Shown here: piece by piece, positions 46,060-55,910 of the stretch
How the letters are laid out: every line of letters begins with the position of its first letter
Numbering within the stretch: position 1 is the stretch's first letter
Source of the DNA: Allobosea sp. WAO
GTDB taxonomy: Bacteria; Pseudomonadota; Alphaproteobacteria; Rhizobiales; Beijerinckiaceae
DNA: 64,000 bases
Reading direction: 5' to 3'
NCBI RefSeq assembly: GCF_001509835.1
Contig: NZ_JXTJ01000008.1
Span: forward strand, 186,001 to 250,000
The notes under the pieces: generated by a model
Told to the model about the DNA's origin: nothing
What the model saw: the letters and a program-made list of their open reading frames with translations, nothing else
The model's database searches: none
Translations under genes and position numbers: made by a program

Positions 46060-46333
46060 CTGCAAAACTCCGATTGGCGAGCTGCGGGATTGGCGGGCAG
46101 GCGCAAGCGGTGAAGGGCAGGCGGGTCGCAGGGTTGCATCTTGGCATGAGAAGGCGGCTCGCCCTGCGTCCTTTTTGCGAGGCGCCTCCCTTCATTGGCC
46201 GGGGCGTCATGCGATATTGCGCTTGCCCCCTTGCCGCCGCCTGGTCGTTTTTCGCTGGCCTGCGACGGCATGGCTGGGGCAATGAAGGGCCGCGGACGGT
46301 ATCGTCCCTCAAGCAACCCTCGAGGCCCAAGGT

Positions 46334-46843
46334 ATGCGCTGTCCTTATTGCGGCTCGCTCGACACCCAGGTGAAGGATTCGCGGCCGACCGATGACCACG
46401 CCTCGATCCGGCGGCGGCGCGTCTGCCCGGATTGCGGCGGCCGCTTCACCACCTTCGAGCGGGTGCAGCTGCGCGAGCTCACCGTGGTCAAGCGCTCGGG
46501 CCGGCGCACCGCCTTCGACCGTGACAAGCTGCAGACCTCGATCGATGTCGCCCTGCGCAAGCGCGCGGTCGCGCCCGAGCGCGTCGAGCGGCTGGTCAAC
46601 GGCATCGTGCGCCAGCTCGAAAGTTCGGGCGAGGCGGAGATCATGAGCTCGACCATCGGCGAGCTGGTGATGGAAGGGCTGAAATCGCTCGACGATGTCG
46701 CCTATGTCCGCTTCGCCTCGGTCTACAAGAATTTCCGCGAAGCCCGCGACTTCGAGGAGCTGCTCGGCCAGCTCAGCGGCGACGAGGGCGAGGGCGAAGC
46801 CGAGCCTGCCGGGGAAGGGGCCAGGCCTCGCGACGATGCCTGA
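46334..46843 (+). CDS. nrdR: Transcriptional repressor NrdR
   Basis: 169 residues. An N-terminal zinc ribbon ('MRCPYCGS' ... '[16 protein letters not shown]') is followed by an ATP-cone (about 46-136). It senses dATP/ATP and represses ribonucleotide reductase genes. The last 25 residues are acidic. The ribD start overlaps its stop by eight bases, a conserved alphaproteobacterial arrangement linking nrdR and riboflavin genes. Confidence 0.96.
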   Translation: MRCPYCGSLDTQVKDSRPTDDHASIRRRRVCPDCGGRFTTFERVQLRELTVVKRSGRRTAFDRDKLQTSIDVALRKRAVAPERVERLVNGIVRQLESSGEAEIMSSTIGELVMEGLKSLDDVAYVRFASVYKNFREARDFEELLGQLSGDEGEGEAEPAGEGARPRDDA

Positions 46844-47966
46844 TCGCGACGAGATCGACCGCGCCTTCATGCGCCAGGCGCTCGAGCTCGGCGCGCGGGG
46901 CCTCGGCCAGACCTGGCCGAACCCGTCGGTCGGGGCCGTGGTGACGCGCGAGGGACCGGCCGGACCGGTCGTCGTAGGCGCCGGTCACACGCAGCCGGGC
47001 GGCAGGCCTCATGGCGAGGCGATGGCCTTCGAGCAGGCCGGCCCCGCGGCAGCCGGCGGCACGCTGTATGTTACGCTGGAGCCCTGCTCGCACCGGACCC
47101 TGCGCGGCGGCACGCCTTGCGTCGAGCGTACGCTGCTTGCCGGCGTGCGCCGCGTCGTCTCAGCCATGGCCGACCCCAATCCCCGCATCGCCGGGCTCGG
47201 ACACGCCCTTCTTCGAAGCGGTGGAATCGAGGTGGTCACCGGCGTGCTCGAAGACGAGGCGCAGCGTAGCCATCGCGGCCATGTGCTGCGGGTCACGCAG
47301 GGGCGGCCGATGGTGACCTTCAAGGTGGCGCGCACCGCCGACGGCTTCGCCGGTGGGGCAGGGCAGGCCCGCATCAGGATTTCCTGCCCGGAGGCCGGTG
47401 AATGGGTCCATCGCGAGCGTGCCCGCTATGACGCGATCATGCTCGGCATCGGCTCTGTCCTCGCCGATGATCCGCTCCTGACCGTGCGGCTCGCCGGGCT
47501 GGAGATCCGCTCGCCGGTCCGGGTCGTGCTCGATTCCAATCTGCGCCTGCCGCCGGATTCGCAGCTGGTCAGGGGCGCCGGCGAGGTGCCGGTCTGGGCG
47601 ATCGCGGCGGAGGACGCACCGGTCGAGGCCGAGGCGCGCCTCGTCGCCGCCGGTGTCGAGGTGATGCGCGTCGGGCGCGCCGCCGACGGGCATCTCGATC
47701 TCGGCGAGGCGCTGCGGCTCCTCGCGGCGCGCGGCATCACCCGGGTCTTTTCCGAGGGCGGGCCGACCATCGGCGAAAGGCTGGCGCTCGCCGGCTTCGC
47801 TGACGAGGTCATCGTCTCGACCTCACCGACCGCCCTCGGTGAGCCGGGCGTCGTCGCGGTGCGGCCGGGCCTTGCGGCGCTGCTCGCGGACCCCAAGATG
47901 TACGCCATCGCCGAAACCAGGCTCATCGGCCAGGACCGTTTCCAGCACTTCACGAGGATCGCCTGA
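46836..47966 (+). CDS. ribD: Bifunctional riboflavin biosynthesis protein RibD (deaminase/reductase)
   Basis: 376 residues. The N-terminal deaminase domain (about 5-145) has the zinc site '[10 protein letters not shown]' (the usual HAE reads HGE) and '[19 protein letters not shown]'. The C-terminal reductase domain (about 150-370) has '[13 protein letters not shown]', '[20 protein letters not shown]' (in part) and '[16 protein letters not shown]'. It catalyses steps two and three of riboflavin synthesis from GTP. The start at 46836 overlaps nrdR, and the stop shares a base with the ribE start. Confidence 0.95.
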   Translation: MPDRDEIDRAFMRQALELGARGLGQTWPNPSVGAVVTREGPAGPVVVGAGHTQPGGRPHGEAMAFEQAGPAAAGGTLYVTLEPCSHRTLRGGTPCVERTLLAGVRRVVSAMADPNPRIAGLGHALLRSGGIEVVTGVLEDEAQRSHRGHVLRVTQGRPMVTFKVARTADGFAGGAGQARIRISCPEAGEWVHRERARYDAIMLGIGSVLADDPLLTVRLAGLEIRSPVRVVLDSNLRLPPDSQLVRGAGEVPVWAIAAEDAPVEAEARLVAAGVEVMRVGRAADGHLDLGEALRLLAARGITRVFSEGGPTIGERLALAGFADEVIVSTSPTALGEPGVVAVRPGLAALLADPKMYAIAETRLIGQDRFQHFTRIA

Positions 47967-48613
47967 TGTTCACCGGCATCGTCACCGCCATTGGCACCGT
48001 AACCCAGGCGCGGAAGATGGGGCCGAGCCTGAAGCGGCTCGCCATCTCCTGCCCCTGGGAGGCTGATGGCATCGAGATCGGCGCCTCGATCGCCTGCGCC
48101 GGTGTCTGCCTCACCGTGACCGCCCTTAGCCCGCGCGACGATGGCGAGCCGGGCTGCGTCTTCCAGGTCGAGGCCGCGGCCGAGACGCTGTCGAAGACCC
48201 GGGTCGGCGATTGGGATGTCGGGACGCGGATCAATCTCGAGCGCTCGCTGAAGATGGGCGACGAGCTCGGCGGCCATCTGGTCACCGGCCATGTCGACGG
48301 TGTCGGATCGATCATCAAGGTCGACGCGATCGCGCCCGATCCGGACGAGCCATGGGGCGCGACGGCGCGCTTCCATATTCGCGCGCCGCAAGGGCTCGCC
48401 CGTTTCATCGCGGCCAAGGGCTCGATCTGCCTCGACGGCACTTCGTTGACGGTCAACACCGTCGAGGACGACGTCTTCACGGTCCTGCTGATCCCGCATT
48501 CCTTCAGCATCACCACCTGGGGCCAGCGCAAGCAGGGGGACGGCGTTCATGTCGAGGTCGATCTGATGGCGCGGTATGCCGCGCGGCTTGCGGAGGCGCG
48601 CGGGCAGGGCTAA
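47966..48613 (+). CDS. ribE: Riboflavin synthase, alpha subunit
   Basis: 215 residues with two tandem lumazine-binding barrels: '[12 protein letters not shown]', 'GASIACAGVCLTVTAL' in the first and 'GHLVTGHVDGVGSI', 'GSICLDGTSLTVNTVEDDVFTVLLIPHS' (in part) in the second. It dismutates two 6,7-dimethyl-8-ribityllumazines to riboflavin and a pyrimidine. The start overlaps the ribD stop by one base (TGATG). A large palindrome lies between it and ribH. Confidence 0.96.
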   Translation: MFTGIVTAIGTVTQARKMGPSLKRLAISCPWEADGIEIGASIACAGVCLTVTALSPRDDGEPGCVFQVEAAAETLSKTRVGDWDVGTRINLERSLKMGDELGGHLVTGHVDGVGSIIKVDAIAPDPDEPWGATARFHIRAPQGLARFIAAKGSICLDGTSLTVNTVEDDVFTVLLIPHSFSITTWGQRKQGDGVHVEVDLMARYAARLAEARGQG

Positions 48614-48630
48614 GAGCCGGTCCTGCCTCA

Positions 48631-48731
48631 GCCCTCATCCTGAGGAGCCGCGCAGCGGCGTGTCGAAGGATGGTCCATGGACCATCCTTCGACACGCCAT
48701 TCCTGACGAAATGGCTCCTCAGGATGAGGGC
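48631..48731. repeat. Long cruciform-type intergenic palindrome inside the rib operon
   Basis: Outer arms are perfect: GCCCTCATCCTGAGGAGCC (48631-48649) and its complement (48713-48731). Inside is a perfect 42-base palindrome at 48657-48698, centred on TGGTCCA/TGGACCA. The sequence belongs to the 'CATCCTGAGGAGC...GAAGGATG' type that is abundant between genes in Bosea, Bradyrhizobium and relatives. It lies in the 174-base gap between ribE and ribH. Confidence 0.85.
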
Positions 48732-48787
48732 TTGATTGCTTTCGACCCGGTCGAAGGCGCCTCGACGATACCAGAAGGAATTCCCGC

Positions 48788-49285
48788 ATGGCCGGAGCCC
48801 GGCAATCATCGGCTGCCTCAGCCGCCCCGCTCGACGACGCACGCGTCCTCGTGGTCGAGGCCCGCTTCTATGACGGCCTCGCCGACGAGCTGCTGCAGGG
48901 CGCACTCGCCGTGCTGGAGAACGCAGGCTGCCGCGTCGACGTCGTGACCGTTCCCGGCGCGCTCGAAATCCCCTCCGCCATCGTCATCGGCCTGCGCGCC
49001 GCCGACGAGGCAGTCGACCCCTATGAGGCGGTCGTCGCGCTCGGTACCGTGATCCGTGGCGAGACCGGTCACTACGACATCGTCGCCGGCGAGAGCTCGC
49101 GCGCCCTGATGGACCTCTCGGTCGCTTTCGCCCTGCCGCTCGGCAACGGCATCCTGACCGTCGAGAACGAGGCCCAGGCTTGGGCCCGTGCCAATCGTTC
49201 CGAGATGGACAAGGGCGGCGGCGCTGCCGAGGCTGCTCTCTCTGTGTTGCGCTACAAGCGTTCGCTGGCGGAGGAGTCGAAATGA
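48788..49285 (+). CDS. ribH: 6,7-dimethyl-8-ribityllumazine synthase
   Basis: 165 residues. It condenses the dihydroxybutanone phosphate and ribityl-pyrimidine precursors to lumazine. Motifs are '[22 protein letters not shown]' (in part), '[12 protein letters not shown]', '[18 protein letters not shown]' and '[11 protein letters not shown]'. The catalytic-loop His is in 'GETGHYDIV'. Its stop overlaps the nusB start by four bases (ATGA). Confidence 0.95.
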   Translation: MAGARQSSAASAAPLDDARVLVVEARFYDGLADELLQGALAVLENAGCRVDVVTVPGALEIPSAIVIGLRAADEAVDPYEAVVALGTVIRGETGHYDIVAGESSRALMDLSVAFALPLGNGILTVENEAQAWARANRSEMDKGGGAAEAALSVLRYKRSLAEESK

Positions 49286-49749
49286 GCCGGGCCGAGATGC
49301 GCCGCGGCGCCCGGCTGGCGGCCGTGCAGGCGCTCTATCAGATGGAGGTCGGCGGGCGCGGCGTGGTCGAGGCCATGGCCGAATTCGAGCATTTCTGGAT
49401 CGGCAAGGAGGTCGAGGAGATCGAGCTGCCGAAGGCCGAGCTCAATTTCTTCCGCGACCTCCTCGGCGGCGTCGTCAGCGAGCAGCGCCTGGTCGACCGT
49501 GCGGTGGACGATGCGCTCGCGGCGGGCTGGCCGCTGAAGCGCGTCGAGGCTGTGGTCCGCGCCGTTCTGCGTGCCGGTGCCTATGAGCTCGCCTTCCGCA
49601 AGGACGTGCCGGCGCGGGCCGTGATCTCGGAATATGTCGCGGTTACCCGCACCTTCTACGAGGGCGAGGAGATCGGCATGATCAATGCCGTGCTCGACAA
49701 ACTCGCCCGCGATTTCCGCGCCGAGGAATTCGACGTCCCGGCGGCGTGA
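49282..49749 (+). CDS. nusB: Transcription antitermination protein NusB
   Basis: 155 residues, all-helical. With NusE it binds boxA RNA in rRNA antitermination. '[19 protein letters not shown]', '[34 protein letters not shown]' (in part) and '[30 protein letters not shown]' (in part) are family marks. It is coupled to ribH by an ATGA overlap; a GGAGGAG precedes the start inside ribH. Confidence 0.95.
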   Translation: MSRAEMRRGARLAAVQALYQMEVGGRGVVEAMAEFEHFWIGKEVEEIELPKAELNFFRDLLGGVVSEQRLVDRAVDDALAAGWPLKRVEAVVRAVLRAGAYELAFRKDVPARAVISEYVAVTRTFYEGEEIGMINAVLDKLARDFRAEEFDVPAA

Positions 49750-49780
49750 GCATTGTCGTAGGGCTTCAGGAAACAACGCA

Positions 49781-49817
49781 GTCATTCCGGACGAGTAAGG
49801 CGAAGGTCCGGAATGAC
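49781..49817. repeat. Short palindromic element, 'GTCATTCCGG' type
   Basis: Perfect 12-bp arms GTCATTCCGGAC (49781-49792) and GTCCGGAATGAC (49806-49817) with a 13-base loop. The ends match the larger element at 11754-11860. It lies between nusB and thiL, so it would form a hairpin in an operon transcript. There is no T run. Confidence 0.75.
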
Positions 49818-49843
49818 GCGAGGAACGGGCGGCAGGCCGATCG

Positions 49844-50842
49844 ATGACGTCCGAACCACAACGCCCCGGCGAGTTCGAGCTGATCGCCCGGCATTTCGCC
49901 CCGATCTCCGGCCGTGACGGACTCGGCCTCCTCGACGATGCCGCGCTGCTGCGTCCGTCGCGCGGCTATGAGCTCGTCGTCACCGCCGATGCGCTGGTCG
50001 CAGGCGTGCACTTCTTCGCGGACGACCCTGCCGGCTCGATCGCCCGCAAGGCGCTGGCGGTCAACCTCTCCGATCTCGCCGCCAAGGGCGCGCGGCCCGA
50101 CGGATTCGTGCTGACGCTGGCGCTGCCCAAGGGCTGGACCGAGGACTGGCTCGCCGCCTTCGCAGCTGGGCTTGCCGCCATCGCGGGGGAGGCGGCCTGT
50201 CCGCTGATCGGCGGCGATACCGTCTCGACGACCGGCCCGCTGACGCTTTCGATCACCGCCTTCGGTAGCGTCCCCGCCGGACGCATGGTCTTGCGCTCTG
50301 GCGCGAAGCCCGGCGATCTCGTCCTGGTCACGGGCACGATCGGCGATGGCGCGCTCGGCCTGCGGGCGCATGGCCCGGACAGGCCGGAATGGATCGCCCG
50401 CCTCTCCGAGGCCGACGGCGCCTTCCTGGTTGACCGCTATCTTCATCCGCAGCCGCGCCTGACGTTCGCCCAGGCCCTGCAGCTCCATGCCTCCGCGGCG
50501 ATGGACATCTCGGACGGGCTCGTCGGCGACCTCGGCAAGCTGCTCGCAGCCTCGCGCGTCGGCGCCGAAATCGATCTTGACGCGGTGCCGTTCTCGGTCG
50601 CGGCCCGCAATGCCGTCATGGCTGATCCCGCACTGGCGGAACTGGCCTGGACCGGCGGCGACGACTACGAAATTCTCTGCACGGCGTCCGAGATGGAATT
50701 TCCTTCCCTTGTCGCGGCGGCGCAGGCGGCGGGCCTTGGCCTTGCCCGCATCGGCCGCGTCACGGCGGAGGCAGGGACCGTGCGATACAGCGAGGCGGGC
50801 AGGCCGCGCAGCTTTGCGCGAGGCTCCTTCGTTCATTTCTGA
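49844..50842 (+). CDS. thiL: Thiamine-monophosphate kinase
   Basis: 332 residues. It phosphorylates thiamine phosphate to thiamine pyrophosphate with ATP. Motifs are 'DGLGLLDDAALLRPSRGYELVVTADALVAGVHF' (in part), 'KALAVNLSDLAAKGARPDG', 'PLIGGDTVSTTGPL', 'SAAMDISDGLVGDLGKLL' and 'WTGGDDYEILC'. It follows nusB as in many alphaproteobacteria. Confidence 0.94.
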   Translation: MTSEPQRPGEFELIARHFAPISGRDGLGLLDDAALLRPSRGYELVVTADALVAGVHFFADDPAGSIARKALAVNLSDLAAKGARPDGFVLTLALPKGWTEDWLAAFAAGLAAIAGEAACPLIGGDTVSTTGPLTLSITAFGSVPAGRMVLRSGAKPGDLVLVTGTIGDGALGLRAHGPDRPEWIARLSEADGAFLVDRYLHPQPRLTFAQALQLHASAAMDISDGLVGDLGKLLAASRVGAEIDLDAVPFSVAARNAVMADPALAELAWTGGDDYEILCTASEMEFPSLVAAAQAAGLGLARIGRVTAEAGTVRYSEAGRPRSFARGSFVHF

Positions 50843-50878
50843 AAGCGGCCCGGGCCGCGGAGAGTCGGCGGCCTGCAA

Positions 50879-52081
50879 ATGAATCAGCATGTTCCGGTGA
50901 GCGACGACACCCTGGCGAAGCGCAACGCGGTCGTCCTCGCCTGCGCCCAGTCGCTCGGTGGTGCCAGCCCCGCCATCGTGGTCTCGCTCGGCGGCATCGT
51001 CGGCTCGCAGCTCGTTACCGACCAGGCCTTCGCCACCGTCCCGGTCAGCCTGATGCAACTCGGCATCGCCTGTGGCGTCATTCCGGCCGCGATGCTGATG
51101 CGGCGCCTCGGCCGCCGCAACGGCTATCTGATCGGCGCGCTGATCGGCGTTATCGGCGCCAGCGTCGCTGCCAGCGGTACCGGCAGTCGGATGTTCTGGC
51201 TGTTCTGCCTCGGCACCTTCCTCTGCGGCGTCTACGGCTCCTTCGTGCAGAGCTATCGCTTCGCCGCGGCCGACACAGCGAGCGAGGCCTTCAAACCGCG
51301 CGCCATCTCCTGGGTGATGCTCGGCGGGTTGGCGGGTGGCGTGATCGGTCCGCAATCGGTCTACTGGACGCGTGACCTGACGCCCGCTGCGCCCTTCGCG
51401 GCCAGCTTCCTGGCGCAGGGCGGCCTCGCCTTGCTCGCCGTCGGCGTCGTCCTCCTGCTGCGCGCTCCGCCCGTGGTCGAGAAGCGTTCCGGCGGCGGCC
51501 GGCCGCTCTCCGAGATCATGCGCCAGCCCAAATTCATCGCCTCGGTGTCGGCGGCGCTGGTCGCCTACGGGCTGATGAGCTTCGTCATGACGGCGGCGCC
51601 GCTCGCCATGGTCGCCTGCGGCCATTCGATCGGCGATGCCGCGCTCGGCATCCAGTGGCACGTACTGGCGATGTTCGGGCCGAGCTTCTTCACCGGCCGC
51701 CTGATCGCCCGCTACGGCAAGGAGAAGATCACCGCGCTCGGCCTGCTGCTGACCGCCGTCGCCGCTATCGTCGGCCTGTCTGGACTCAGCGTCGCGCATT
51801 TCTGGATCGCGTTGGTCTTGCTCGGCGTCGGCTGGAATTTCGGCTTCATCGGCGCGACCGCGCTGGTCACCGACTGCTATCGCCCGGAGGAACGGGTCAA
51901 GGTCCAGGCCGCCAACGACTTCCTGGTCTTCGGCTCGGTCGCCATCGCCTCCTTCTCGGCTGGCGGCCTGCTCAGCGCCGGCGGCTGGGACAGCGTCAAC
52001 TGGCTGGTCTTCCCGCCCGTCGCGGTCGCGCTGGCGCTGGTCGCCTGGCAGGGCCTGCGCCGCCGTTCCGCCGCCGCCTGA
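50879..52081 (+). CDS. MFS transporter
   Basis: 400 residues with about 12 predicted membrane helices. Between helices 2 and 3 it reads 'MLMRRLGRRNGYLIGALIG', a variant of the MFS loop motif. 'RAISWVMLGGLAGGVIGPQ' lies in helix 5, and 'LIARYGKEKITALGLLLT' is the second-half loop motif. The substrate is unknown. It follows thiL after 36 bases and may belong to the same transcript. Confidence 0.88.
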   Translation: MNQHVPVSDDTLAKRNAVVLACAQSLGGASPAIVVSLGGIVGSQLVTDQAFATVPVSLMQLGIACGVIPAAMLMRRLGRRNGYLIGALIGVIGASVAASGTGSRMFWLFCLGTFLCGVYGSFVQSYRFAAADTASEAFKPRAISWVMLGGLAGGVIGPQSVYWTRDLTPAAPFAASFLAQGGLALLAVGVVLLLRAPPVVEKRSGGGRPLSEIMRQPKFIASVSAALVAYGLMSFVMTAAPLAMVACGHSIGDAALGIQWHVLAMFGPSFFTGRLIARYGKEKITALGLLLTAVAAIVGLSGLSVAHFWIALVLLGVGWNFGFIGATALVTDCYRPEERVKVQAANDFLVFGSVAIASFSAGGLLSAGGWDSVNWLVFPPVAVALALVAWQGLRRRSAAA

Positions 52082-52280
52082 CAGCCCGGCCGAATTGTCA
52101 GTCGCCGGGTTTGCGATTCTGTCGGAAACTTGGCAACAATTCGGCAGACACTGGCGATCGGCGCTACGGGCGCGATTCTAGAGCCCGGAAGAGCAGTCCC
52201 TGGCGTTCAACAGACCGGCGGTAAGCCGGCTCCGTCGGGGCGTCCTGCCCCAGATGCAGATCTCAGGGACAGGAAAGTCG

Positions 52281-54437
52281 ATGTCGGCCTTGCTCATCAT
52301 CATACTTCTGAGTGCGCTTTCGATCGTCTACGGCATCTGGGCCTATAGCGACGTGATGAAACGCGACGCCGGCAATCAGCGCATGCAGGAGATTTCCGGC
52401 GCGGTCGCAGAGGGCGCGCAGGCTTATCTCAAGCGCCAATACATCACCATCGCCATGGTCGGCGTCGTGCTGTTCATCGGCCTGACCTGGCTGCTCGGGG
52501 CCTATGTCGGCATCGGCTTCCTGATCGGCGCGGTGCTCTCCGGCGTCGCCGGCTTCATCGGCATGAACGTCTCGGTGCGCGCCAATGTCCGTACCGCCCA
52601 GGCGGCGATGCAGTCGCTGGGGCAGGGGCTCGACGTCGCCTTCAAGGCCGGCGCGGTCACCGGCATGCTGGTGGCCGGCCTCGCCCTACTGGGTGTCGCC
52701 GTCTATTACGGCTTCCTGACCTCGATGAAGGGCTTCGAGCCGTCCAGCCGCGTCGTCATCGATTCGCTGGTGGCGCTGGGCTTCGGCGCCTCGCTGATCT
52801 CGATCTTCGCCCGTCTCGGCGGTGGCATCTTCACCAAGGGCGCCGATGTCGGCGCCGACCTCGTCGGCAAGGTCGAGGCCGGCATTCCCGAGGATGACCC
52901 GCGCAACCCGGCGACCATCGCCGACAATGTCGGTGACAATGTCGGCGACTGCGCCGGCATGGCGGCCGACCTGTTCGAGACCTATGCCGTGACCCTGGTT
53001 GCGACCATGGTGCTCGCCGCGATCTTCTTCGCCGGCCAGCCGGCTCTCAAGGTGATGATGCTCTATCCGATGGCGATCGGCGCGGCCTGCGTCGTGACCT
53101 CGATCATCGGTACCTTCTTCGTCAAGCTCGGCGCCAACCAGTCGATCATGGGCGCCCTCTACAAGGGCTTCATCGCCGCCGGCGTGCTCTCGATCGGCGC
53201 CATCGCGGCGGTGACGCATGTGATGTTCGGCGGTTTCTCCACTCCGTTCACCACGGGGCAGGGCGTGGCCTTCACCTCGGGCAGCCTCTTCGCCTGCTCG
53301 CTGGTCGGTCTCGCCGTGACACTGCTGATCGTCGTCATCACCGAGTACTACACCGGCACCGGCAAGCGCCCGGTGGTCTCCATCGCCCAGGCTTCGGTCA
53401 CCGGCCATGGCACCAACGTCATCCAGGGCCTCGCGGTATCCCTGGAATCGACGGCGCTGCCGACCATCGTGATCATCGCCGGCATCATCGTCGCCTACGG
53501 CCTCGCCGGACTGTTCGGCATCGCAATCGCCACCACCGCCATGCTGGCGCTCGCTGGCGTCGTCGTGGCGCTCGACGCCTTCGGCCCGGTCACCGACAAT
53601 GCCGGCGGCATCGCCGAAATGGCCGGGCTGCCCAAGGAGGTCCGCCAGTCGACCGACGCACTCGATGCGGTCGGCAACACCACCAAGGCGATCACCAAGG
53701 GCTATGCGATCGGCTCGGCCGGCCTCGGCGCGCTGGTGCTGTTCGCCGCCTATACCTCGGACCTCAACTACTTCGTTGCCGAGGCCAATAAGGCGGGCGC
53801 GACCAGCTACCAGTACTTCAAGGGCGTCACGGTCGACTTCTCGCTCTCCAACCCCTTCGTCGTCGTAGGCCTGCTGCTCGGCGGCCTCATCCCCTTCCTT
53901 TTCGGTGGCATGGGCATGACGGCGGTCGGCCGGGCGGCCGGCTCGGTCGTCGAGGAGGTGCGTCGCCAGTTCAAGGAGAAGCCCGGCATCATGGCGGGCA
54001 CGGAGCGGCCGGACTACGCCCGCGCCGTCGACCTGCTGACCAAGGCGGCGATCAAGGAGATGATCGTGCCATCGCTCCTGCCGGTGCTGGCGCCCTTCGT
54101 CACCTTCTTTGTGATCAACGCCATCGCCGGCAAGAACCAGGCCTTCGCCGCGGTTGGCGCCATGCTGATGGGCGTCATCGTCACCGGCATCTTCGTCGCC
54201 ATCTCGATGACCTCGGGTGGCGGCGCCTGGGACAACGCCAAGAAGAGCTTCGAGGACGGCTTCGTCGACAAGGACGGCGTGCGCCATCTCAAGGGCTCCG
54301 AGGCGCACAAGGCCTCGGTTACCGGTGACACCGTCGGCGACCCCTACAAGGATACGGCGGGCCCCGCCGTGAACCCTGCGATCAAGATCACCAACATCAT
54401 CGCGCTCCTGCTGCTTGCCATCCTGGCCCATTCCTGA
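52281..54437 (+). CDS. hppA: K+-independent membrane-bound H+-translocating pyrophosphatase
   Basis: 718 residues with about 16 membrane helices. It couples pyrophosphate hydrolysis to proton export. Active-site motifs include '[21 protein letters not shown]' (in part), '[19 protein letters not shown]' and '[16 protein letters not shown]'. In '[16 protein letters not shown]' the lysine after GNTT marks the K+-independent class (K+-dependent enzymes have alanine there). The ATG at 52281 follows AGGAAAG; a start at 52254 is less likely. It probably has its own promoter in the 199-base gap upstream. Confidence 0.95.
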   Translation: MSALLIIILLSALSIVYGIWAYSDVMKRDAGNQRMQEISGAVAEGAQAYLKRQYITIAMVGVVLFIGLTWLLGAYVGIGFLIGAVLSGVAGFIGMNVSVRANVRTAQAAMQSLGQGLDVAFKAGAVTGMLVAGLALLGVAVYYGFLTSMKGFEPSSRVVIDSLVALGFGASLISIFARLGGGIFTKGADVGADLVGKVEAGIPEDDPRNPATIADNVGDNVGDCAGMAADLFETYAVTLVATMVLAAIFFAGQPALKVMMLYPMAIGAACVVTSIIGTFFVKLGANQSIMGALYKGFIAAGVLSIGAIAAVTHVMFGGFSTPFTTGQGVAFTSGSLFACSLVGLAVTLLIVVITEYYTGTGKRPVVSIAQASVTGHGTNVIQGLAVSLESTALPTIVIIAGIIVAYGLAGLFGIAIATTAMLALAGVVVALDAFGPVTDNAGGIAEMAGLPKEVRQSTDALDAVGNTTKAITKGYAIGSAGLGALVLFAAYTSDLNYFVAEANKAGATSYQYFKGVTVDFSLSNPFVVVGLLLGGLIPFLFGGMGMTAVGRAAGSVVEEVRRQFKEKPGIMAGTERPDYARAVDLLTKAAIKEMIVPSLLPVLAPFVTFFVINAIAGKNQAFAAVGAMLMGVIVTGIFVAISMTSGGGAWDNAKKSFEDGFVDKDGVRHLKGSEAHKASVTGDTVGDPYKDTAGPAVNPAIKITNIIALLLLAILAHS

Positions 54438-54465
54438 GCGGCGAGATCGCCTGATCAAGGCTCGG

Positions 54466-54492
54466 CCCCGCGGAGCGATCCGCGGGGTTTTT
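54466..54492 (+). terminator. Terminator of hppA
   Basis: Perfect nine-base-pair stem CCCCGCGGA (54466-54474) / TCCGCGGGG (54479-54487) with loop GCGA, followed by five T. Confidence 0.9.
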
Positions 54493-54543
54493 GTTGTGTT
54501 GTGAACGGTTTGGAGGGCGGCTGAGATTCAGAAACTCAGCCGC

Positions 54544-54816
54544 TTGAATCGGTTTCGGAGCCGCGACTTGATCGACCTGATCGGCAGCATCCTCCTGGAT
54601 GCGCTCGGCTACACGACCGCGCGCCTGCTCGTCCCGATTCTGACATTCGGGCGCGTTCGCGTGCAGGCCCTCCGAGCCGAGCCGCGGCGGCACAACTGGT
54701 TCGGCTTCGCGCGCGACGCCGACGGATCCCACCAGCTCGAGGCGACCATGGCCGGCTGGTATGGCTTGGTCTTCTGGCTCGGGGCGCTGGTCGTCGTGCT
54801 CGCGCTACTGCGGTGA
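54544..54816 (+). CDS. Small hypothetical membrane protein (TTG start, hairpin at start site)
   Basis: 90 residues; not recognised. It has two hydrophobic segments ('LIDLIGSILLDALGYTTARLLVPILTF' in part, about 10-36, and 'WYGLVFWLGALVVVLALL', about 72-89) and a basic middle. The only plausible start is TTG at 54544. A GGAGG at 54512-54516 is too far for normal use, but a perfect nine-base-pair hairpin (54517-54525 / 54535-54543) exactly fills the space between them and could bring them together. An ATT at 54526, nine bases after GGAGG, is the other option. Protein-like composition supports a real gene. Confidence 0.55.
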   Translation: MNRFRSRDLIDLIGSILLDALGYTTARLLVPILTFGRVRVQALRAEPRRHNWFGFARDADGSHQLEATMAGWYGLVFWLGALVVVLALLR

Positions 54817-54914
54817 GATCGCAGTCGTTCCTGGCAGTACGGCCAGGACCGTAGCGTTCCAGCACGACCGACGCGCTGCAAGCTGTCATGGTCCGCCCAT
54901 CCAAGGAGGACCCG

Positions 54915-55835
54915 ATGACCGCCCCAGCCGCCTCAGCCCCCGCACGTTCCGGACATGCAACGGACTTCGCCTCGCTCCTCCTGCTGGCGACGCTGTGGGG
55001 GGCCTCCTACAGCTTCATCAGGATCGGCGTCGAAACGATCCCGCCGGTCACGTTGATCGCGGCGCGCACCCTGATCGCCGGCGCGCTGTTGCTGCTCGTC
55101 ATTCGCTGGCGTGGACTTGCCCTGCCGCGTGACCCGGTGATCTGGCGGCGCTTCCTGATTCAGGCCTGCCTCAACAGCGCCGTTCCCTTCACGCTGATCG
55201 CCTGGGCCGAGACCAGCGTCGAGGCCGGCCTTGCGGCGATCCTGAACGCAGGCTCGCCGATCTTCGCTTTCCTGCTCAGCCTGCTGCTCTTCCGCGCCGA
55301 GGCGGCCGCCGGCCGCAAGCTCTTCGGCGTCGCTGCCGGCATGCTCGGGGTCTGCCTGATCATCGGCGTCGAGGCGCTGTCGGGCTTCGGCCGCGAGCTC
55401 TGGGCCCAACTCGCTCTCGTCGCAGCGGCGGGCTGCTATGGCGGCGCAGCGCTGTTCGGGCGCAATTTCAAGGGGCTCGACCCGATCATGCCGGCCGCCG
55501 GCTCGCTGATCTGCGGTGCCGCAATCCTGATTCCCTTCAGCCTGCTCATCGACCGGCCCTGGACGCTTTCGCCTTCCAGCGCGTCGATACAGGCGCTCCT
55601 GGCGCTGTCGGTGTTCTCGACCGCGCTCGCCTTCATCATCTATTTCCGGCTGATCGACCGGCTCGGTACGGTTGGTGCGACCTCGGTCGCTTATCTGCGC
55701 GTGCCGACCGGCGTCGCCATCGGCGTTCTTTTCCTTGGCGAACGCTTGAGCTCGACCGCCTGGGCCGGGCTCGCCTTGGTCATTCTCGGGGTGTTCGCCA
55801 TGACGCTGCCGGACCGAAAGCGGCCTGCTCGCTGA
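54915..55835 (+). CDS. DMT/EamA-family transporter
   Basis: 306 residues with ten predicted helices in two EamA repeats ('LLLLATLWGASYSFIRIGVETIPP' in part; 'LALSVFSTALAFIIYFRLIDRLG'; 'GVLFLGERLSSTAWAGLALVILGV' in part). Such proteins export amino acids or other metabolites; the substrate is unknown. AGGAGG sits six bases before the ATG at 54915, which decides the start over 54888. Confidence 0.9.
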   Translation: MTAPAASAPARSGHATDFASLLLLATLWGASYSFIRIGVETIPPVTLIAARTLIAGALLLLVIRWRGLALPRDPVIWRRFLIQACLNSAVPFTLIAWAETSVEAGLAAILNAGSPIFAFLLSLLLFRAEAAAGRKLFGVAAGMLGVCLIIGVEALSGFGRELWAQLALVAAAGCYGGAALFGRNFKGLDPIMPAAGSLICGAAILIPFSLLIDRPWTLSPSSASIQALLALSVFSTALAFIIYFRLIDRLGTVGATSVAYLRVPTGVAIGVLFLGERLSSTAWAGLALVILGVFAMTLPDRKRPAR

Positions 55836-55855
55836 GCGGTGGAGTGTAGAGAACG

Positions 55856-55888
55856 AAAAAGCCCTGCGGCTGTGCCGCAGGGCTTTTT
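55856..55888. terminator. Bidirectional terminator between the DMT transporter and bamE
   Basis: A 14-base-pair stem AAAAAGCCCTGCGG / CCGCAGGGCTTTTT with a five-base loop. T runs are present in both orientations, so it serves the converging DMT transporter and bamE transcripts. Confidence 0.92.
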
Positions 55889-55910
55889 CGTTTCGTCGCC
55901 TAGGATGTCC

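Noticed and set aside
46074-46373. Plus-strand frame of 99 codons before nrdR
   Set aside because: It overlaps the nrdR start in another frame, has no ribosome-binding site or domain, and its composition follows the GC-bias of non-coding DNA.
48631-48731. Palindrome between ribE and ribH as an insertion sequence or CRISPR unit
   Set aside because: There is no transposase frame and no repeat-spacer periodicity. It fits the known dispersed intergenic palindromes.
52686-54458. A 590-codon minus-strand frame across hppA
   Set aside because: It is rich in His, Asp and Gly because it mirrors membrane-protein codons; hppA is certain.
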